Of a stretch of 64,000 bases of DNA, positions 50,393 to 60,736 are shown one piece after another. This DNA comes from Bacteroidales bacterium. Lineage in GTDB: Bacteria > Bacteroidota > Bacteroidia > Bacteroidales > P3. The stretch's first letter is position 1. Each line of letters starts with the position of its first letter. Location: positions 1 through 64,000 of the forward strand of contig JAKSMP010000006.1 of NCBI GenBank assembly GCA_024400505.1, written 5' to 3'. The notes beneath the pieces were generated by a model. The model searched no databases. It was not told where the DNA came from and worked only from the letters and a program-made list of their open reading frames with translations. Made by a program: the position numbers and the translations under genes.

Positions 50393-50431
50393 AAAACAAA
50401 ACAGAGGCGTGAGTAGAAACACACGCCTCTG
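50393..50431 (-). terminator. terminator hairpin after the gldJ-like gene
   Basis: CAGAGGCGTG at 50402-50411 pairs exactly with CACGCCTCTG at 50422-50431 (10 bp). On the minus strand it is followed by a TTTTGTTTTT run. Ends the porP-gldJ transcript. Confidence 0.85.
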
Positions 50432-50452
50432 CTTAATATTAGTGAACTAAAC

Positions 50453-52012
50453 TTACTTAGATTCGGTACGAGAGCCCATACGATCCATAGCGCAACGGAA
50501 ACCAATCCAAGAAGTACTGCGATCCTGATCATAGTAACGACGAGTGCCGCACTGCATCCAGTATGCACGATCACGCCAGCTACCGCCCTTAACAACACGA
50601 ACACGGTTGTTAATCATAGAAGTGATATTCTTCTTATCAGTACTATCGGAACGGTGATACATCTGGTTAGTCTGATCCTCGTGAGAACGAGTAAATTCTT
50701 CAGTCTCACCTTCATCTTCATCAGCTTCACGGAGCCAACCTGAAGCGGAAGTTGCCTCCTTACTTTCAAAGTCATAGATGCTGGAGTTCCAGTCGCCATC
50801 AAGATAGTTAATGTTATCAGCCTGGCGATAGTTGCGACGATTCATATCATCGGGAACATTCTGATAGATAAGGCTACCAGTGGCTTCATCAATAGCAGCT
50901 TCTTCGCCATCTTCGCTCATTGCAACATACTGATAGACATTACCACGGAAGGGGTTTTGATCATCGCCTCCAATGGGGTTGGCATCCTTACGATACACAT
51001 CACCACACCATTCAGCAACATTACCAGCCATGTGGTACAGACCATAGTCGTTGGGGAAGTACCATTTAACAGGAGCAGTGTATTCCCAACCATCATTAAG
51101 GTTACCAGCTACACCCATAGCATCACCACGGGAACGCTTGAAGTTTGCAAGGAACTGTCCATAATATTTTTTGTTAGCAGAACGCACGCTCTGACCAGCC
51201 CAAGGATAAGTTTTGTGTTCGACAACACGCTCATCATAGGTATTACCAATCATACCGAGTGCAGCGAATTCCCATTCAGCCTCTGTTGGGAGACGATAAT
51301 TGGGGAGGAGGATACCATCGGAACGACGGACGTTACGGTTTTCACCACCGCTTGCAGGATCAAGATCGGGCACACCTTTACCTTCGCCTTTGTAGAGACC
51401 AGCGAGATAAACATCGGTCTGGAAAGCTTCTGCTCCAGTAAGCTCGCTTTGAGCGAGGTCAATGATACCTGCGTCAACAAGAATCTTCTCATTAACGCGG
51501 TCAGTACGCCATTTGCAGAACTGAGAAGCCTGCTCCCAAGTAACACCAACAACAGGATAATCATTGAACATAGCGCACTGGAAATAGTTCTCAACGAAAT
51601 TTTCAACCCAGCTAAGACGGCTACGCCATACAGTGGTATCGGGATAAATCTGCTTTACGAGTTCGGGATATTCCTCACCATAAGCACGGTTCATCCAATA
51701 TACGAACTCACGATAAGAGATATTGGACACTTCAGTCTCATCAATATAAAATGACGAAACAGTAACAGTGTGCACAAGATTGTTCCAAGAGAAGTGAGAC
51801 TCGTCAGCTACACGACCCATTTGGAACGAACCGCCCTCTACGAAAACGAGGCCGGGACCAGTAATCTGCTCAGTATAAGAGGAACGGTCAAATCCGCCCC
51901 ACTCAGTGTCGTTCAGATTCCAACCAGTAGTGGTTGACTGCTCTTTGCTGCCGCATGCTACAAGCATCAGCACAGAAGCAAGCATAAGGAATGAGAGTTT
52001 AAATATCTTCAT
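50453..52012 (-). CDS. type IX secretion/gliding lipoprotein, GldJ-like (SUMF1 fold)
   Basis: A 519-residue lipoprotein (lipobox LVACG). TGWNLNDTEWGGFDRSSY then TGPGLVFVEGGSFQMGRV matches the start of GldJ proteins in my memory better than GldK/PorK. The formylglycine-generating-enzyme-like (SUMF1) domain covers about 50-510: IDETEVSNISYREFVYWMNR, LPTEAEWEFAALGMIGN, GNVAEWCGDVY and RVVKGGSWRDRAYWMQCGTR. Part of the outer-membrane ring of the type IX system. It is the last gene after porP; no GldL/M/N genes follow, which argues for GldJ over GldK. Confidence 0.8.
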   Translation of the reverse strand: MKIFKLSFLMLASVLMLVACGSKEQSTTTGWNLNDTEWGGFDRSSYTEQITGPGLVFVEGGSFQMGRVADESHFSWNNLVHTVTVSSFYIDETEVSNISYREFVYWMNRAYGEEYPELVKQIYPDTTVWRSRLSWVENFVENYFQCAMFNDYPVVGVTWEQASQFCKWRTDRVNEKILVDAGIIDLAQSELTGAEAFQTDVYLAGLYKGEGKGVPDLDPASGGENRNVRRSDGILLPNYRLPTEAEWEFAALGMIGNTYDERVVEHKTYPWAGQSVRSANKKYYGQFLANFKRSRGDAMGVAGNLNDGWEYTAPVKWYFPNDYGLYHMAGNVAEWCGDVYRKDANPIGGDDQNPFRGNVYQYVAMSEDGEEAAIDEATGSLIYQNVPDDMNRRNYRQADNINYLDGDWNSSIYDFESKEATSASGWLREADEDEGETEEFTRSHEDQTNQMYHRSDSTDKKNITSMINNRVRVVKGGSWRDRAYWMQCGTRRYYDQDRSTSWIGFRCAMDRMGSRTESK

Positions 52013-52078
52013 AGTACAAATTTTTATCTATTCTTTATACGTTATAATCGAAATAATGTTTCGTTTTTTCAACAAATA

Positions 52079-53083
52079 TTAGAAGGAGGGGCAACGAATT
52101 GCTTTGACCTTGTGTTTCTGTTCAGGAGTGGGAAGCAGGATACCGAGCGTGATTTCATGAGCACCAGCAGTACTGTTGGCCAATTGAGAAACGGTAGCAT
52201 CGTAGCTATATCCAATTTTGAAATAGTCTTGCTGAACACCAACCATGAAAATGAAAGCATCGGAGTTTTCAATGCCATTGCGATACCATACACCAACAAG
52301 GAAAGGCTTCCAATCAAGATAAAGGCCGTAGTTGAAATAATGGAATCCACCTTGATATTGATAAATGAAGTTGGGAGAAATAACGGGCTGGCCAAGTCCG
52401 AGAGAAGATTGACGACGTCTTTCTTCAGAGACATTGATTAAACCACCCGCATTGGCAGAAAACTTAATAGGGATGCGATCCTCACTATAAAAACCTTGGC
52501 TAGGCTGGCTCAGATGGTGAGCAGCAAAACCTGCATACCAAGCGGGACCATAAATCATAGTACCTGCTGCAAAATCAGCATAGAACTTATTGGTGTGGTC
52601 GGGAGCTGTGGCCGAAGTCTGGTTGATAACACCATTATTGGGATCAATTTGGTCAGGAAAGACCAAATGGTTAAGATCCCAGTCCAAGTTGATATTGACT
52701 AAAGAAGCCTGCAAAGCAAGATTGATATAAATATCGTCAACTACGCGGAAGCGGAAAGAATACATACCGCCAAAAGAAGTGGTAGAGAGTGCACCATGAT
52801 CACCCTGACGATCTGTCATCAGTATTGCACCTATGCCGCCATGGAGGTCGGGAATATACTGGTCGTAGGAACCACTTACAGTGGTGAACGCACTCACCAA
52901 ACCGGGCCACTGAGCACGATAGGTAAGCGAAATACGTGGAGCAACCTTAGAACCAGCAAAAGCGGGATTGAGATAAAGTGGGTTGGCATAGAACTGAGAA
53001 AACCCAACATCTTGTGCTTTGACACCCTGCATACCCATGACCATGAGCAGCAGCATCAGAGTTATTTTATTGTACTTTTTCAT
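52079..53083 (-). CDS. type IX secretion membrane protein PorP/SprF
   Basis: A 334-residue protein; start at MKKYNKITLMLLLMVMG (53083, the Met just before it at 53086 is equally possible) opens a signal peptide. QDVGFSQFYANPLYLNPAFAGS is the diagnostic PorP/SprF N-terminus. The rest is an outer-membrane beta barrel with alternating aromatic residues. The gene precedes the gldJ-like gene by 66 bases. PorP-family proteins work with GldK/GldJ-type lipoproteins and help anchor or export particular cargo. Confidence 0.9.
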   Translation of the reverse strand: MKKYNKITLMLLLMVMGMQGVKAQDVGFSQFYANPLYLNPAFAGSKVAPRISLTYRAQWPGLVSAFTTVSGSYDQYIPDLHGGIGAILMTDRQGDHGALSTTSFGGMYSFRFRVVDDIYINLALQASLVNINLDWDLNHLVFPDQIDPNNGVINQTSATAPDHTNKFYADFAAGTMIYGPAWYAGFAAHHLSQPSQGFYSEDRIPIKFSANAGGLINVSEERRRQSSLGLGQPVISPNFIYQYQGGFHYFNYGLYLDWKPFLVGVWYRNGIENSDAFIFMVGVQQDYFKIGYSYDATVSQLANSTAGAHEITLGILLPTPEQKHKVKAIRCPSF

Positions 53084-53552
53084 CATGCAAATTATAGTAT
53101 ATAATGAGCCTAAAATCAATTGGCAATATTACGCTTTTTTCTTCAAATAAACACGTTTCTCTCAAAAAAAAATCACATCACCATGATTTTCACCACTATT
53201 TTTTTTCGTTACACACCATTCTTAGGCTTGTTTTTCTGCTTTTTTTAATGTCGTTTTCCAGAAATTGGACCTACTTGAGCTATTAAAACCGCACTTAATT
53301 AACCCCATAACTTGCATGTTTTACATGTTTCGAATACATCTAGATTCTTCCTTCTCAAATAGCAGAAAACAATCTCAGGAGAAGGAGAGAAAAATGATAT
53401 CAAAAAAGAACAAGATTCTACCTAGAATATAAAGCTCATCCGACACACGTACACGCTGCCTTGGTACTAAGGTGAGAAACATAATTTGATGCCACACACA
53501 ATATTTTGCCTCATATATAGTTTCTATCAACAATTAGAACAAAGATATTTCA
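53084..53552. other. divergent intergenic region, no gene seen
   Basis: About 470 A/T-rich bases separate the divergent porP and porU genes. No clear TAnnTTTG promoter, hairpin or frame stands out; TTCTACCTAGAA at about 53416 is a short dyad. Confidence 0.45.
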
Positions 53553-56500
53553 ATGCAGAACAGACTCCATTTTGCCACATTCGCCACATTGTTCATATTT
53601 GGGATAACCACGGTTGGACTTGCCCAAGAGCACTCAGTACTGAGCAATGGGACGTGGTTCAAAATACCCATTTCATCCTCCTCCGTTTATCAAATAACCA
53701 CCGAAGACATATCCGCCCTAGCAGGCGTATCTTGCAACCAAATAGCCATTTATGGCGCTCCTGGAGGAATGATGCCAACAAGCAATCGCCCAGGGATTGA
53801 AAGAGAACTCTCTCCTATCGCCGTGGATATTATTGATGCAAATGAGAATGGTATTTTTGATGAGAGAGATAAAATCGTTTTCTTTGCAGAAGGGCCCAAT
53901 AACTGGAAATACAAAGAGTCGGGACAACGTTATGAATATGAATCGCACGCGTACGCGAACAATACATATATATTTCTTACTACAACTTCTGATCGACCTC
54001 TGGAATCGATGCGCATAAGCGACTCATCCTTTACGGCCGACAATGCTCCTGATATAACCACCTATACAGCAGTGACCACTTACCATCAAGACAACATCAA
54101 CACTCATGGGGGTGGACAAATATGGGTAGCAGACAAATTCACAAACTCGCTTAGCTCTAGATCATATACCCTCAACCTGCCCAGTACTCCCAATGAAGGT
54201 TCGCTTCAGATTCGCTATGCTTTCGCTCACGTCAGCGAATATTCCGCTAACTTATCTTTTGTTCTCAATGGCGAAACCAAAACAAAGAATATCAGTTCTT
54301 ACAACACTTATATGACCTACACTGAGTCATATCCAAACATTCACACCCAGAACCTTTCATTTACCATTAAGTATTCGCCCAATGATTTTTCAGCATCAGG
54401 TTACCTTGATTTTATTGAGGCCACAGCCCTTGTGCCACTAACTTACACTGGGCAGCCTCTCTATATAAGAAACCAGCAGCAAATTGCATCAGGGAATAAA
54501 CGCAGATTTGTTGTGAACGGGGATTCCCAGTCATTGCAGATATGGGACGTGAATAATCCCACACAACCCTATAGAGTCAGTATTGAGGCTACTAACAACA
54601 ATAGGTTTTCATTCGTTGCCCCCACTGATATGGCAAGAACATTCATCGCATTCAATCCAGCAAATATCCAACATCCCACAGGCATCATAAGAGTGGAAAA
54701 CCAAGATATCCATGGCACCCCGACCCCCGAATATGTAATTGTAGCTCATGGAGATTATACTTCCCAAGCCGAAGATCTGGCAGACTTACATCGAATGAAC
54801 GAGGGGATGTACGTGGCTGTGTATAGCCAAGAGCAAGTGTTCAACGAATACTCGTCTGGCAGCACCGATCCTATGGCCATCCGTATGATGCTCAGAGACA
54901 TGCGTAACAGAGACCCACAACATGTCAATCCCAAATACTTGCTCCTTTTCGGCAAAGGGACTTATGACAACCGAGACATCATGGATGCCCACCAAAGCAC
55001 CGTGGTCACTTATCAAACCCCAACATCCTTTGACGACGATGGAGGAGCATACCCAAGCGACGATATCTATGGATACCTTGATTCAACTTCGGTAAGTGCT
55101 TTTGATGGGAATATGTCAGTGAGTATTGGTCGTCTTCCTGCCAAAAATGCTGCAGAAGCAACGCTAATGGTAAACAAAATTGCCGGATACATGAATCGTC
55201 GAGATTTTGACATGGACAACGTGCGAGGCGATTGGCGCAACTACGTTTGCTTGCTTGCCGACGATGCAGACCCCAGCAATCCTTACGACACCAACTTTGC
55301 CAGCGACTCCGAAATCATGGCACGACGCATCAAGCACCAATATCCACACATTAATATCGACAGAATTTATGCCGACTCTTATACCCAACAATCAGGAGCT
55401 GACGGATCGTTCTATCCAGAAGTCAACAACGCACTTCGTCAGCGCATCAATTATGGTTGTTTGTTACTTAACTATATAGGGCATGGTTCGAGCAGCTATA
55501 TAGGCACTGAGCGATACATGGAATTCCCCGATATAGAAAAATACAGCAACACCGACCGTCTCACATTTTTCGTCACCAGCACTTGTTCTTTTGGTCATTA
55601 CGACCTTGTGGGCGATGTGTGCGGTGCTGAGCAATTTGTATTGGCGCAGGCCGCTGGTGTTGGCATAATTTCGGCTGCACGTCCCATCCATCATACCCAG
55701 CAATTCAATACCGCGGTTTGTATCAATGCTCTCAATCCTCAGAACACCATCGGTGATGCCTTGCGAATGGCCAAAAATAGTTATTCAGTGTCCCATTGTA
55801 TCACACTTCTGGGCGACCCAGCCCTCCATCTTTCCATACCACGCAACCAGGTTGTGGTGACAAAAATCAATGGACACCCTGTCGATTCAGCTGTTACAGA
55901 CTCCCTTCAAGTGCTTTCACGAGTGACCGTAGAAGGCGAGATTAGGAAACCGAACGGAGAGCTCTACGAACAATTCGATGGTACCATCTTCCCTATTGTG
56001 TTCGACCGAGAGACACCTTGCCGCACATTGGCTAATGACAATGATAGTACCGAAGTGGATTTTGTGCAACAAAAAAACATGCTCTACAAAGGCCGAGAGA
56101 TTGTGGAAGGTGGCCGATTCTGCTATTCATTCATCATCCCTCGAGATGTAGCATACAACTACGATTATGCGAAACTCTCCCACTATGCTCGTAGCGACAA
56201 CGACAACGCCACCGGGCAATATAGCAACATCATGTTCGGTGGATTCAACGACTCTGTTGAAATTGTTGAGCAACACCCCATCGTTCAACTTTTCATTGGC
56301 GACACAAACTTCCGCGACGGAGGTATCACTCATGAGTCGCCAACTTTATATGCAAGACTATTCGATAAAGTAGGCATCAACGCAGCAGGTAGTGGATTGG
56401 GGCACGACATCACCGCTACTATCGATAACAATCCCTATAGCATCGTCACACTTAACGACTATTTTGAACCGTCAATCACTGATAGTCGTAACGGCGAGAT

Positions 56501-56921
56501 TTACTATACCCTTGAGAAACTCAACGATGGCCCACACACTCTCACACTTAAATGTTGGAATATATTTAACTATTCGGGTTCATCTACTATTCATTTCAAT
56601 GTTGTCAATGACAAATCCGCTCAGATTGGTCATTGCGAGGCGACACCCAATCCCGCTCACGACCGCACCACCCTTCGCATCGAACATAATATCCCAACAG
56701 ACATCAATTCAGCAAGTATCGATATCTACGACATCCGTGGTGGCTTGATTATGCAATTCCAGCCTACCCCTATTGAAGGAAGCTGTGTGATAGCATGTCC
56801 TTGGGATTTCAAAACCAGCAATGGCACACTTGTGCCCAAAGGCATCTACATAATGAAAGCCACAATCTTTACCCAATCGGGCCAATGCATCACGCAAACA
56901 GCCAAGATAGTGAAACAATAA
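53553..56921 (+). CDS. porU: type IX secretion signal peptidase/sortase PorU
   Basis: A 1122-residue protein with signal peptide (cut near VGLAQ). The gingipain-like C25 peptidase domain (about 420-780) holds GCLLLNYIGHGSSSYIG with catalytic His644 and FFVTSTCSFGHYD with catalytic Cys678. The N-terminal 400 residues are beta-rich. The C-terminal 80 residues look like the sorting domain itself (ATPNPAHDRTTLRI, YDIRGGLIM, KGIYIMKA). Known role: removes the sorting domain of cargo at the cell surface and attaches it to lipopolysaccharide. porV follows by 91 bases. Confidence 0.93.
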   Translation: MQNRLHFATFATLFIFGITTVGLAQEHSVLSNGTWFKIPISSSSVYQITTEDISALAGVSCNQIAIYGAPGGMMPTSNRPGIERELSPIAVDIIDANENGIFDERDKIVFFAEGPNNWKYKESGQRYEYESHAYANNTYIFLTTTSDRPLESMRISDSSFTADNAPDITTYTAVTTYHQDNINTHGGGQIWVADKFTNSLSSRSYTLNLPSTPNEGSLQIRYAFAHVSEYSANLSFVLNGETKTKNISSYNTYMTYTESYPNIHTQNLSFTIKYSPNDFSASGYLDFIEATALVPLTYTGQPLYIRNQQQIASGNKRRFVVNGDSQSLQIWDVNNPTQPYRVSIEATNNNRFSFVAPTDMARTFIAFNPANIQHPTGIIRVENQDIHGTPTPEYVIVAHGDYTSQAEDLADLHRMNEGMYVAVYSQEQVFNEYSSGSTDPMAIRMMLRDMRNRDPQHVNPKYLLLFGKGTYDNRDIMDAHQSTVVTYQTPTSFDDDGGAYPSDDIYGYLDSTSVSAFDGNMSVSIGRLPAKNAAEATLMVNKIAGYMNRRDFDMDNVRGDWRNYVCLLADDADPSNPYDTNFASDSEIMARRIKHQYPHINIDRIYADSYTQQSGADGSFYPEVNNALRQRINYGCLLLNYIGHGSSSYIGTERYMEFPDIEKYSNTDRLTFFVTSTCSFGHYDLVGDVCGAEQFVLAQAAGVGIISAARPIHHTQQFNTAVCINALNPQNTIGDALRMAKNSYSVSHCITLLGDPALHLSIPRNQVVVTKINGHPVDSAVTDSLQVLSRVTVEGEIRKPNGELYEQFDGTIFPIVFDRETPCRTLANDNDSTEVDFVQQKNMLYKGREIVEGGRFCYSFIIPRDVAYNYDYAKLSHYARSDNDNATGQYSNIMFGGFNDSVEIVEQHPIVQLFIGDTNFRDGGITHESPTLYARLFDKVGINAAGSGLGHDITATIDNNPYSIVTLNDYFEPSITDSRNGEIYYTLEKLNDGPHTLTLKCWNIFNYSGSSTIHFNVVNDKSAQIGHCEATPNPAHDRTTLRIEHNIPTDINSASIDIYDIRGGLIMQFQPTPIEGSCVIACPWDFKTSNGTLVPKGIYIMKATIFTQSGQCITQTAKIVKQ

Positions 56922-57012
56922 TAAAAAAACATCAATTCATACAATAATAATAGGTACCTTGCCGTTAATAGAGCCAACAAATACATTTCTAGAAAGAAAC
57001 GAACAATAATAG

Positions 57013-58221
57013 ATGAAAAAAGTAACCTTCTTCCTTTTCTGCTTGATTGTAATGAGTTTCACTCAATCAGCCCTTGCTCAACCATCGCAATCTACAGGAC
57101 TCACAGGACAAACTAAAAACTATATCTCCACAGGTATGCCCATCCTACTTATTGCCCCTGATGCCATTTCGGGCGCCATGGGTGATGCTGGTGTGGCAGC
57201 CACTCCTGATGCTTATTCTGCACACTGGAACAATGCTCGATTTGCATTTATTGAAAGCGACCTCGGTCTCAGCACCACCTATACTCCTTGGCTCCGTAAT
57301 TTGGGTGTAGGCGACATGAATCTGCTCTACCTAGGTGGATACAAGCGCATCAACCCCAGAAGCACCGTAGCAGCCTCTATCACCTATTTCTCATTGGGCG
57401 AAATCCAAAGCTCTGACTACGAAGGAAACTCCACTGGCACAATGAATCCTAACGAGTTTGACATCGACGTGACTTATGCGATGAAAATCACCGACGAACT
57501 ATCCCTGGGTGCCACTGGCCGATTCCTCAATTCCGACCTTACCAACGGCCAAAATGTGAGCGATGGTAGCGGATATGTATCAACCAAACCCGCTCGTTCT
57601 GTAGCAGCAGACCTCGGACTCTATTGGCAACACAATATCGACAAACAGCAACAAATTGCTGTGGGTGGATTTATCAGCAACCTGGGCGCAAAGTTGTCCT
57701 ACTCTGATGATGATACCAAGAAAGAATTCCTTCCCTCCAACCTCCGCGTCGGAGTTCGCTATACAAATGAGATTGATGACTATAACGAGATTAGCGTCCT
57801 CTTCGATATCAACAAATTGCTTGTCCCCACACCCCCAAAAACCGTGGGAGACAGTACCTATGGTCAATACTACCACAACTCAGCCGAATATTATTCTACC
57901 GGAGTTATGCGTGGTGCTATCCAGTCATTTTTCGATGCGCCCGGCGGTATGAGCGAAGAACTCCGCGAACTCCAACTCTCTCTCGGTGCTGAATATTGGT
58001 ACAACCACACTCTTGCTGCCCGCGCAGGTTATTTCTACGAACACGCCACCAAAGGAGGACGCCAGTATGCCACAGTGGGTTTTGGACTCAAATTCAACAT
58101 TATGCAGGTTGACTTTGCCTACCTAGTTCCCACTACGGCATTCAGCAGCAACCCGCTCTCCAATACCATCCGCATCTCACTTACCGTCAACTTATCCAAC
58201 AAAAAAGGTTCCAATAACTAA
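57013..58221 (+). CDS. porV: type IX secretion outer-membrane protein PorV
   Basis: A 402-residue outer-membrane barrel with signal peptide (ends SALAQ). GMPILLIAPDAISGAMGDAGVAATPDAYSAHWN is the PorV signature. It has FadL-like fold features, ending in an aromatic-poor strand ISLTVNLSNKKGSNN. Known role: collects cargo at the outer membrane and hands it to PorU. Together with porU it forms a conserved pair. Confidence 0.93.
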   Translation: MKKVTFFLFCLIVMSFTQSALAQPSQSTGLTGQTKNYISTGMPILLIAPDAISGAMGDAGVAATPDAYSAHWNNARFAFIESDLGLSTTYTPWLRNLGVGDMNLLYLGGYKRINPRSTVAASITYFSLGEIQSSDYEGNSTGTMNPNEFDIDVTYAMKITDELSLGATGRFLNSDLTNGQNVSDGSGYVSTKPARSVAADLGLYWQHNIDKQQQIAVGGFISNLGAKLSYSDDDTKKEFLPSNLRVGVRYTNEIDDYNEISVLFDINKLLVPTPPKTVGDSTYGQYYHNSAEYYSTGVMRGAIQSFFDAPGGMSEELRELQLSLGAEYWYNHTLAARAGYFYEHATKGGRQYATVGFGLKFNIMQVDFAYLVPTTAFSSNPLSNTIRISLTVNLSNKKGSNN

Positions 58222-58233
58222 TCTGGCATCGAC

Positions 58234-58701
58234 ATGAGAATAGGAATAGGATATGACGTACACCAATTGGTCGAAGGACGCAAACTGTGGTTGGGAGGGA
58301 TAGAGGTTCCTCACACCCTTGGTTTGTTAGGCCATAGCGATGCTGATGTGCTCATCCACGCCATTTGTGATGCCCTGCTGGGTGCTGCAGCACTTGGAGA
58401 TATTGGAAAACATTTTCCCGATAAAGACCCTCAATATAAAGATATTGATAGCAAAATACTCCTCCGCCACTGTGGAGAGTTGCTCAAAAAGGAAGGTTAT
58501 ACTATCGAGAACATTGACAGCATTATCGTGGCTCAGAAGCCCAAAGTAGGGCCATATATTCCTCTGATGCGCCAATGCATAGCCGACTGCCTCGGCATCC
58601 AACTCCAACAAGTCTCAGTCAAAGCCACCACCACCGAACAACTCGGATTCGAAGGTCGTCAAGAGGGTATCAGCGCTCACGCATCGGTTCTTATCAATTG
58701 A
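58234..58701 (+). CDS. ispF: 2-C-methyl-D-erythritol 2,4-cyclodiphosphate synthase
   Basis: A 155-residue enzyme with all IspF motifs: [42 protein letters not shown] for Zn binding and substrate, and [15 protein letters not shown] near the end. Step of the non-mevalonate isoprenoid pathway. Begins 12 bases after porV, so probably co-transcribed. Confidence 0.97.
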   Translation: MRIGIGYDVHQLVEGRKLWLGGIEVPHTLGLLGHSDADVLIHAICDALLGAAALGDIGKHFPDKDPQYKDIDSKILLRHCGELLKKEGYTIENIDSIIVAQKPKVGPYIPLMRQCIADCLGIQLQQVSVKATTTEQLGFEGRQEGISAHASVLIN

Positions 58702-58718
58702 AATTCATCATATTCAAC

Positions 58719-59000
58719 ATGGAAAAACCTCTCATATCCCCCGAATCTCAAGACCAAGCCGCCGTCCTTGACGACTCTGGCTGCAGCCTTGTCCTTCATA
58801 ATGATGACGTCCACACTTTTGACTATGTCATCAAAGCTCTTGTGGACATCTGTCGCATCAGCAGTTCGCAAGCCGAGCAATGTGCCATACTAGTCCACTG
58901 CCACGGCAAGTGCACCATTAAACATGGCAGCGAGGACACCCTCATGCCCATGCACACGGCATTACTCGACAAACAACTCACTACCGAAATCGTCAAATAA
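58719..59000 (+). CDS. clpS: ATP-dependent Clp protease adaptor ClpS
   Basis: A 93-residue protein starting MEKPLISPESQDQ. SLVLHNDDVHTFDYVIKALVDI is the ClpS N-degron-binding core, with His in VHCHGKC for residue recognition. Delivers N-end-rule substrates to ClpAP/ClpCP. 17 bases after ispF. Confidence 0.9.
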   Translation: MEKPLISPESQDQAAVLDDSGCSLVLHNDDVHTFDYVIKALVDICRISSSQAEQCAILVHCHGKCTIKHGSEDTLMPMHTALLDKQLTTEIVK

Positions 59001-59026
59001 CCAATTATCCAAAAAATCAATTATCT

Positions 59027-59506
59027 ATGAATGCCACATTACTTATCATTGTGCTTCTCGTGGGTCTCACATTACTTGCACTAGAAATCGTAGCTCTTCC
59101 CGGAGGGCTTGCCGGCATTTGCGGCGTAGGTTTGCTCATCTACGGCATAATCGAAAGTTTCTCCATCTGGGGTGCAGCGGTGGGCAACATCATCCTCATC
59201 ACCTGCGCAGCCATCATCACCGTGCTTCTTATCATCTTCCTCAAAGCCAAAACATGGAAACGCTACAGTCTCGGAGAAGAGTCTGACAGCGTAGTGAATC
59301 AAGTGGATGAAAAGAATTTCATTGTTGGCACGCGAGGCACCACTGTAGCACGCCTAGCCCCCACAGGCAAAGCCCTCATCGACGGCCAGCTAGTAGAAGT
59401 CCACGCCATTAATAAGTTCATCGACCCCGATCGTCCCATTGAAATTGTAGCCATCGAAGGTTATAGAATCGACGTCTGCGAGATAGAAGACAAACGATTT
59501 GACTAA
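59027..59506 (+). CDS. NfeD-like membrane protein
   Basis: A 159-residue protein of two to three membrane spans in residues 1-75 (LEIVALPGGLAGICGVGLLIYGI) followed by the NfeD OB-fold (about 95-155, VGTRGTTVARLAPTGKALIDG). It is the short form lacking the ClpP-like protease. NfeD proteins are usually encoded next to flotillin-type proteins, as here, and act with them in membrane domains. Confidence 0.88.
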   Translation: MNATLLIIVLLVGLTLLALEIVALPGGLAGICGVGLLIYGIIESFSIWGAAVGNIILITCAAIITVLLIIFLKAKTWKRYSLGEESDSVVNQVDEKNFIVGTRGTTVARLAPTGKALIDGQLVEVHAINKFIDPDRPIEIVAIEGYRIDVCEIEDKRFD

Positions 59507-59596
59507 ACAAAACCACTCGTTTCCCCTTAAAACCAGAACTCATATAATAGTAAATATATAGAATCCATAAATATAAACCATTAAAAACATAGCATT

Positions 59597-60589
59597 ATGC
59601 CAGTTGCAACAGTAATTCTTTGCGTGCTGATATTCATCGCACTTTTGCTTTTAATTTATTTGGTACCCGTGGGATTGTGGTTCCAAGCAATCGTATCAGG
59701 CGTTCGCACATCCCTTATCCAGCTCATGTTCATGCGCTTCCGCAAGGTACCTCCCAGCATTATTGTCAACAACATGATCAATGCCACCAAGGCAGGCCTC
59801 AAACTCTCACAAAATCAACTCGAAGCACACTACCTTGCAGGTGGCAATGTCAATAGCGTTGTACAGGCACTTATCTCTGCTAGCAAGGCCAACATGAATC
59901 TTGATTTCGACACCGCTACTGCTATCGACCTCGCAGGCCGCGATGTGCTGAAAGCTGTCCAAACCTCAGTCAATCCTAAAGTTATTGACACTCCTCCCGT
60001 TACCGCTGTGGCCAAAGATGGTATCCAGCTTATTGCCAAGGCACGTGTCACCGTCCGCACAAACATCAAACAACTAGTGGGTGGTGCTGGAGAAGAAACC
60101 ATCTTGGCTCGTGTTGGCGAAGGCATCGTCACCTCCATTGGATCTGCCATAAGCCATAAGCAAGTGCTTGAGAACCCCGACAGCATTTCTAAACTTGTAC
60201 TCACCAAAGGTCTCGACAGCGGCACTGCTTTCGAGATTCTCTCCATCGATATTGCCGACATTGATGTGGGTAAAAATATTGGTGCCCAACTCCAGATGGA
60301 CCAGGCAAACGCCGACAAGAACATTGCTCAAGCCAAGGCCGAAGAGCGTCGCGCTATGGCCGTTGCCTCCGAGCAGGAGATGAAAGCCAAGGCACAAGAA
60401 GCACGTGCCAAAGTAATCGAAGCCGAGGCCGAAGTGCCCCGCGCAATGGCCGAAGCATTCCGCACCGGCAACCTTGGAATCATGGATTATTATCGCATGA
60501 AAAATATTCAAGCTGACACCGAAATGCGCGAAAGTATCTCCAAACCTGCAGGAGTTAAGCCCATCGCGAAGGCAAACGAAACAAAATAA
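59597..60589 (+). CDS. floA: flotillin-like protein FloA
   Basis: A 330-residue protein with an N-terminal span ([19 protein letters not shown]) and long SPFH-type domain ([56 protein letters not shown]), then an Ala/Glu-rich coiled coil ([20 protein letters not shown]). It matches the UPF0365/FloA family and lies 90 bases after the NfeD gene. Scaffolds membrane microdomains. Confidence 0.92.
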   Translation: MPVATVILCVLIFIALLLLIYLVPVGLWFQAIVSGVRTSLIQLMFMRFRKVPPSIIVNNMINATKAGLKLSQNQLEAHYLAGGNVNSVVQALISASKANMNLDFDTATAIDLAGRDVLKAVQTSVNPKVIDTPPVTAVAKDGIQLIAKARVTVRTNIKQLVGGAGEETILARVGEGIVTSIGSAISHKQVLENPDSISKLVLTKGLDSGTAFEILSIDIADIDVGKNIGAQLQMDQANADKNIAQAKAEERRAMAVASEQEMKAKAQEARAKVIEAEAEVPRAMAEAFRTGNLGIMDYYRMKNIQADTEMRESISKPAGVKPIAKANETK

Positions 60590-60605
60590 TAAAATATTTT
60601 TCACA

Positions 60606-60650
60606 ATATAGCCATCTCATTTAAAGTGAGATGGCTATATTTTTTGTTTC
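60606..60650 (+). terminator. terminator hairpin after floA
   Basis: A perfect 14-bp stem (60606-60619 with 60627-60640), 7-base loop and following T-run, 17 bases after the stop codon. Confidence 0.9.
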
Positions 60651-60689
60651 AAAAATCAAAAAAAATCTATTTATTCAGAAAAAAAGTAG

Positions 60690-60697
60690 TAATTTTG
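60690..60697 (+). promoter_or_regulatory. promoter -7 box for the DUF1846 gene
   Basis: TAATTTTG (TAnnTTTG form) 39 bases upstream of the ATG at 60737 and just after the floA terminator. Confidence 0.6.
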
Positions 60698-60736
60698 TAT
60701 CCCGTATTTTTTATTCATCCCTACAAAGACGGAAAT

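Noticed and set aside
50453..52012. Naming the SUMF1 lipoprotein porK/gldK
   Set aside because: No GldL, GldM or GldN gene follows and the N-terminal segment looks more like GldJ.
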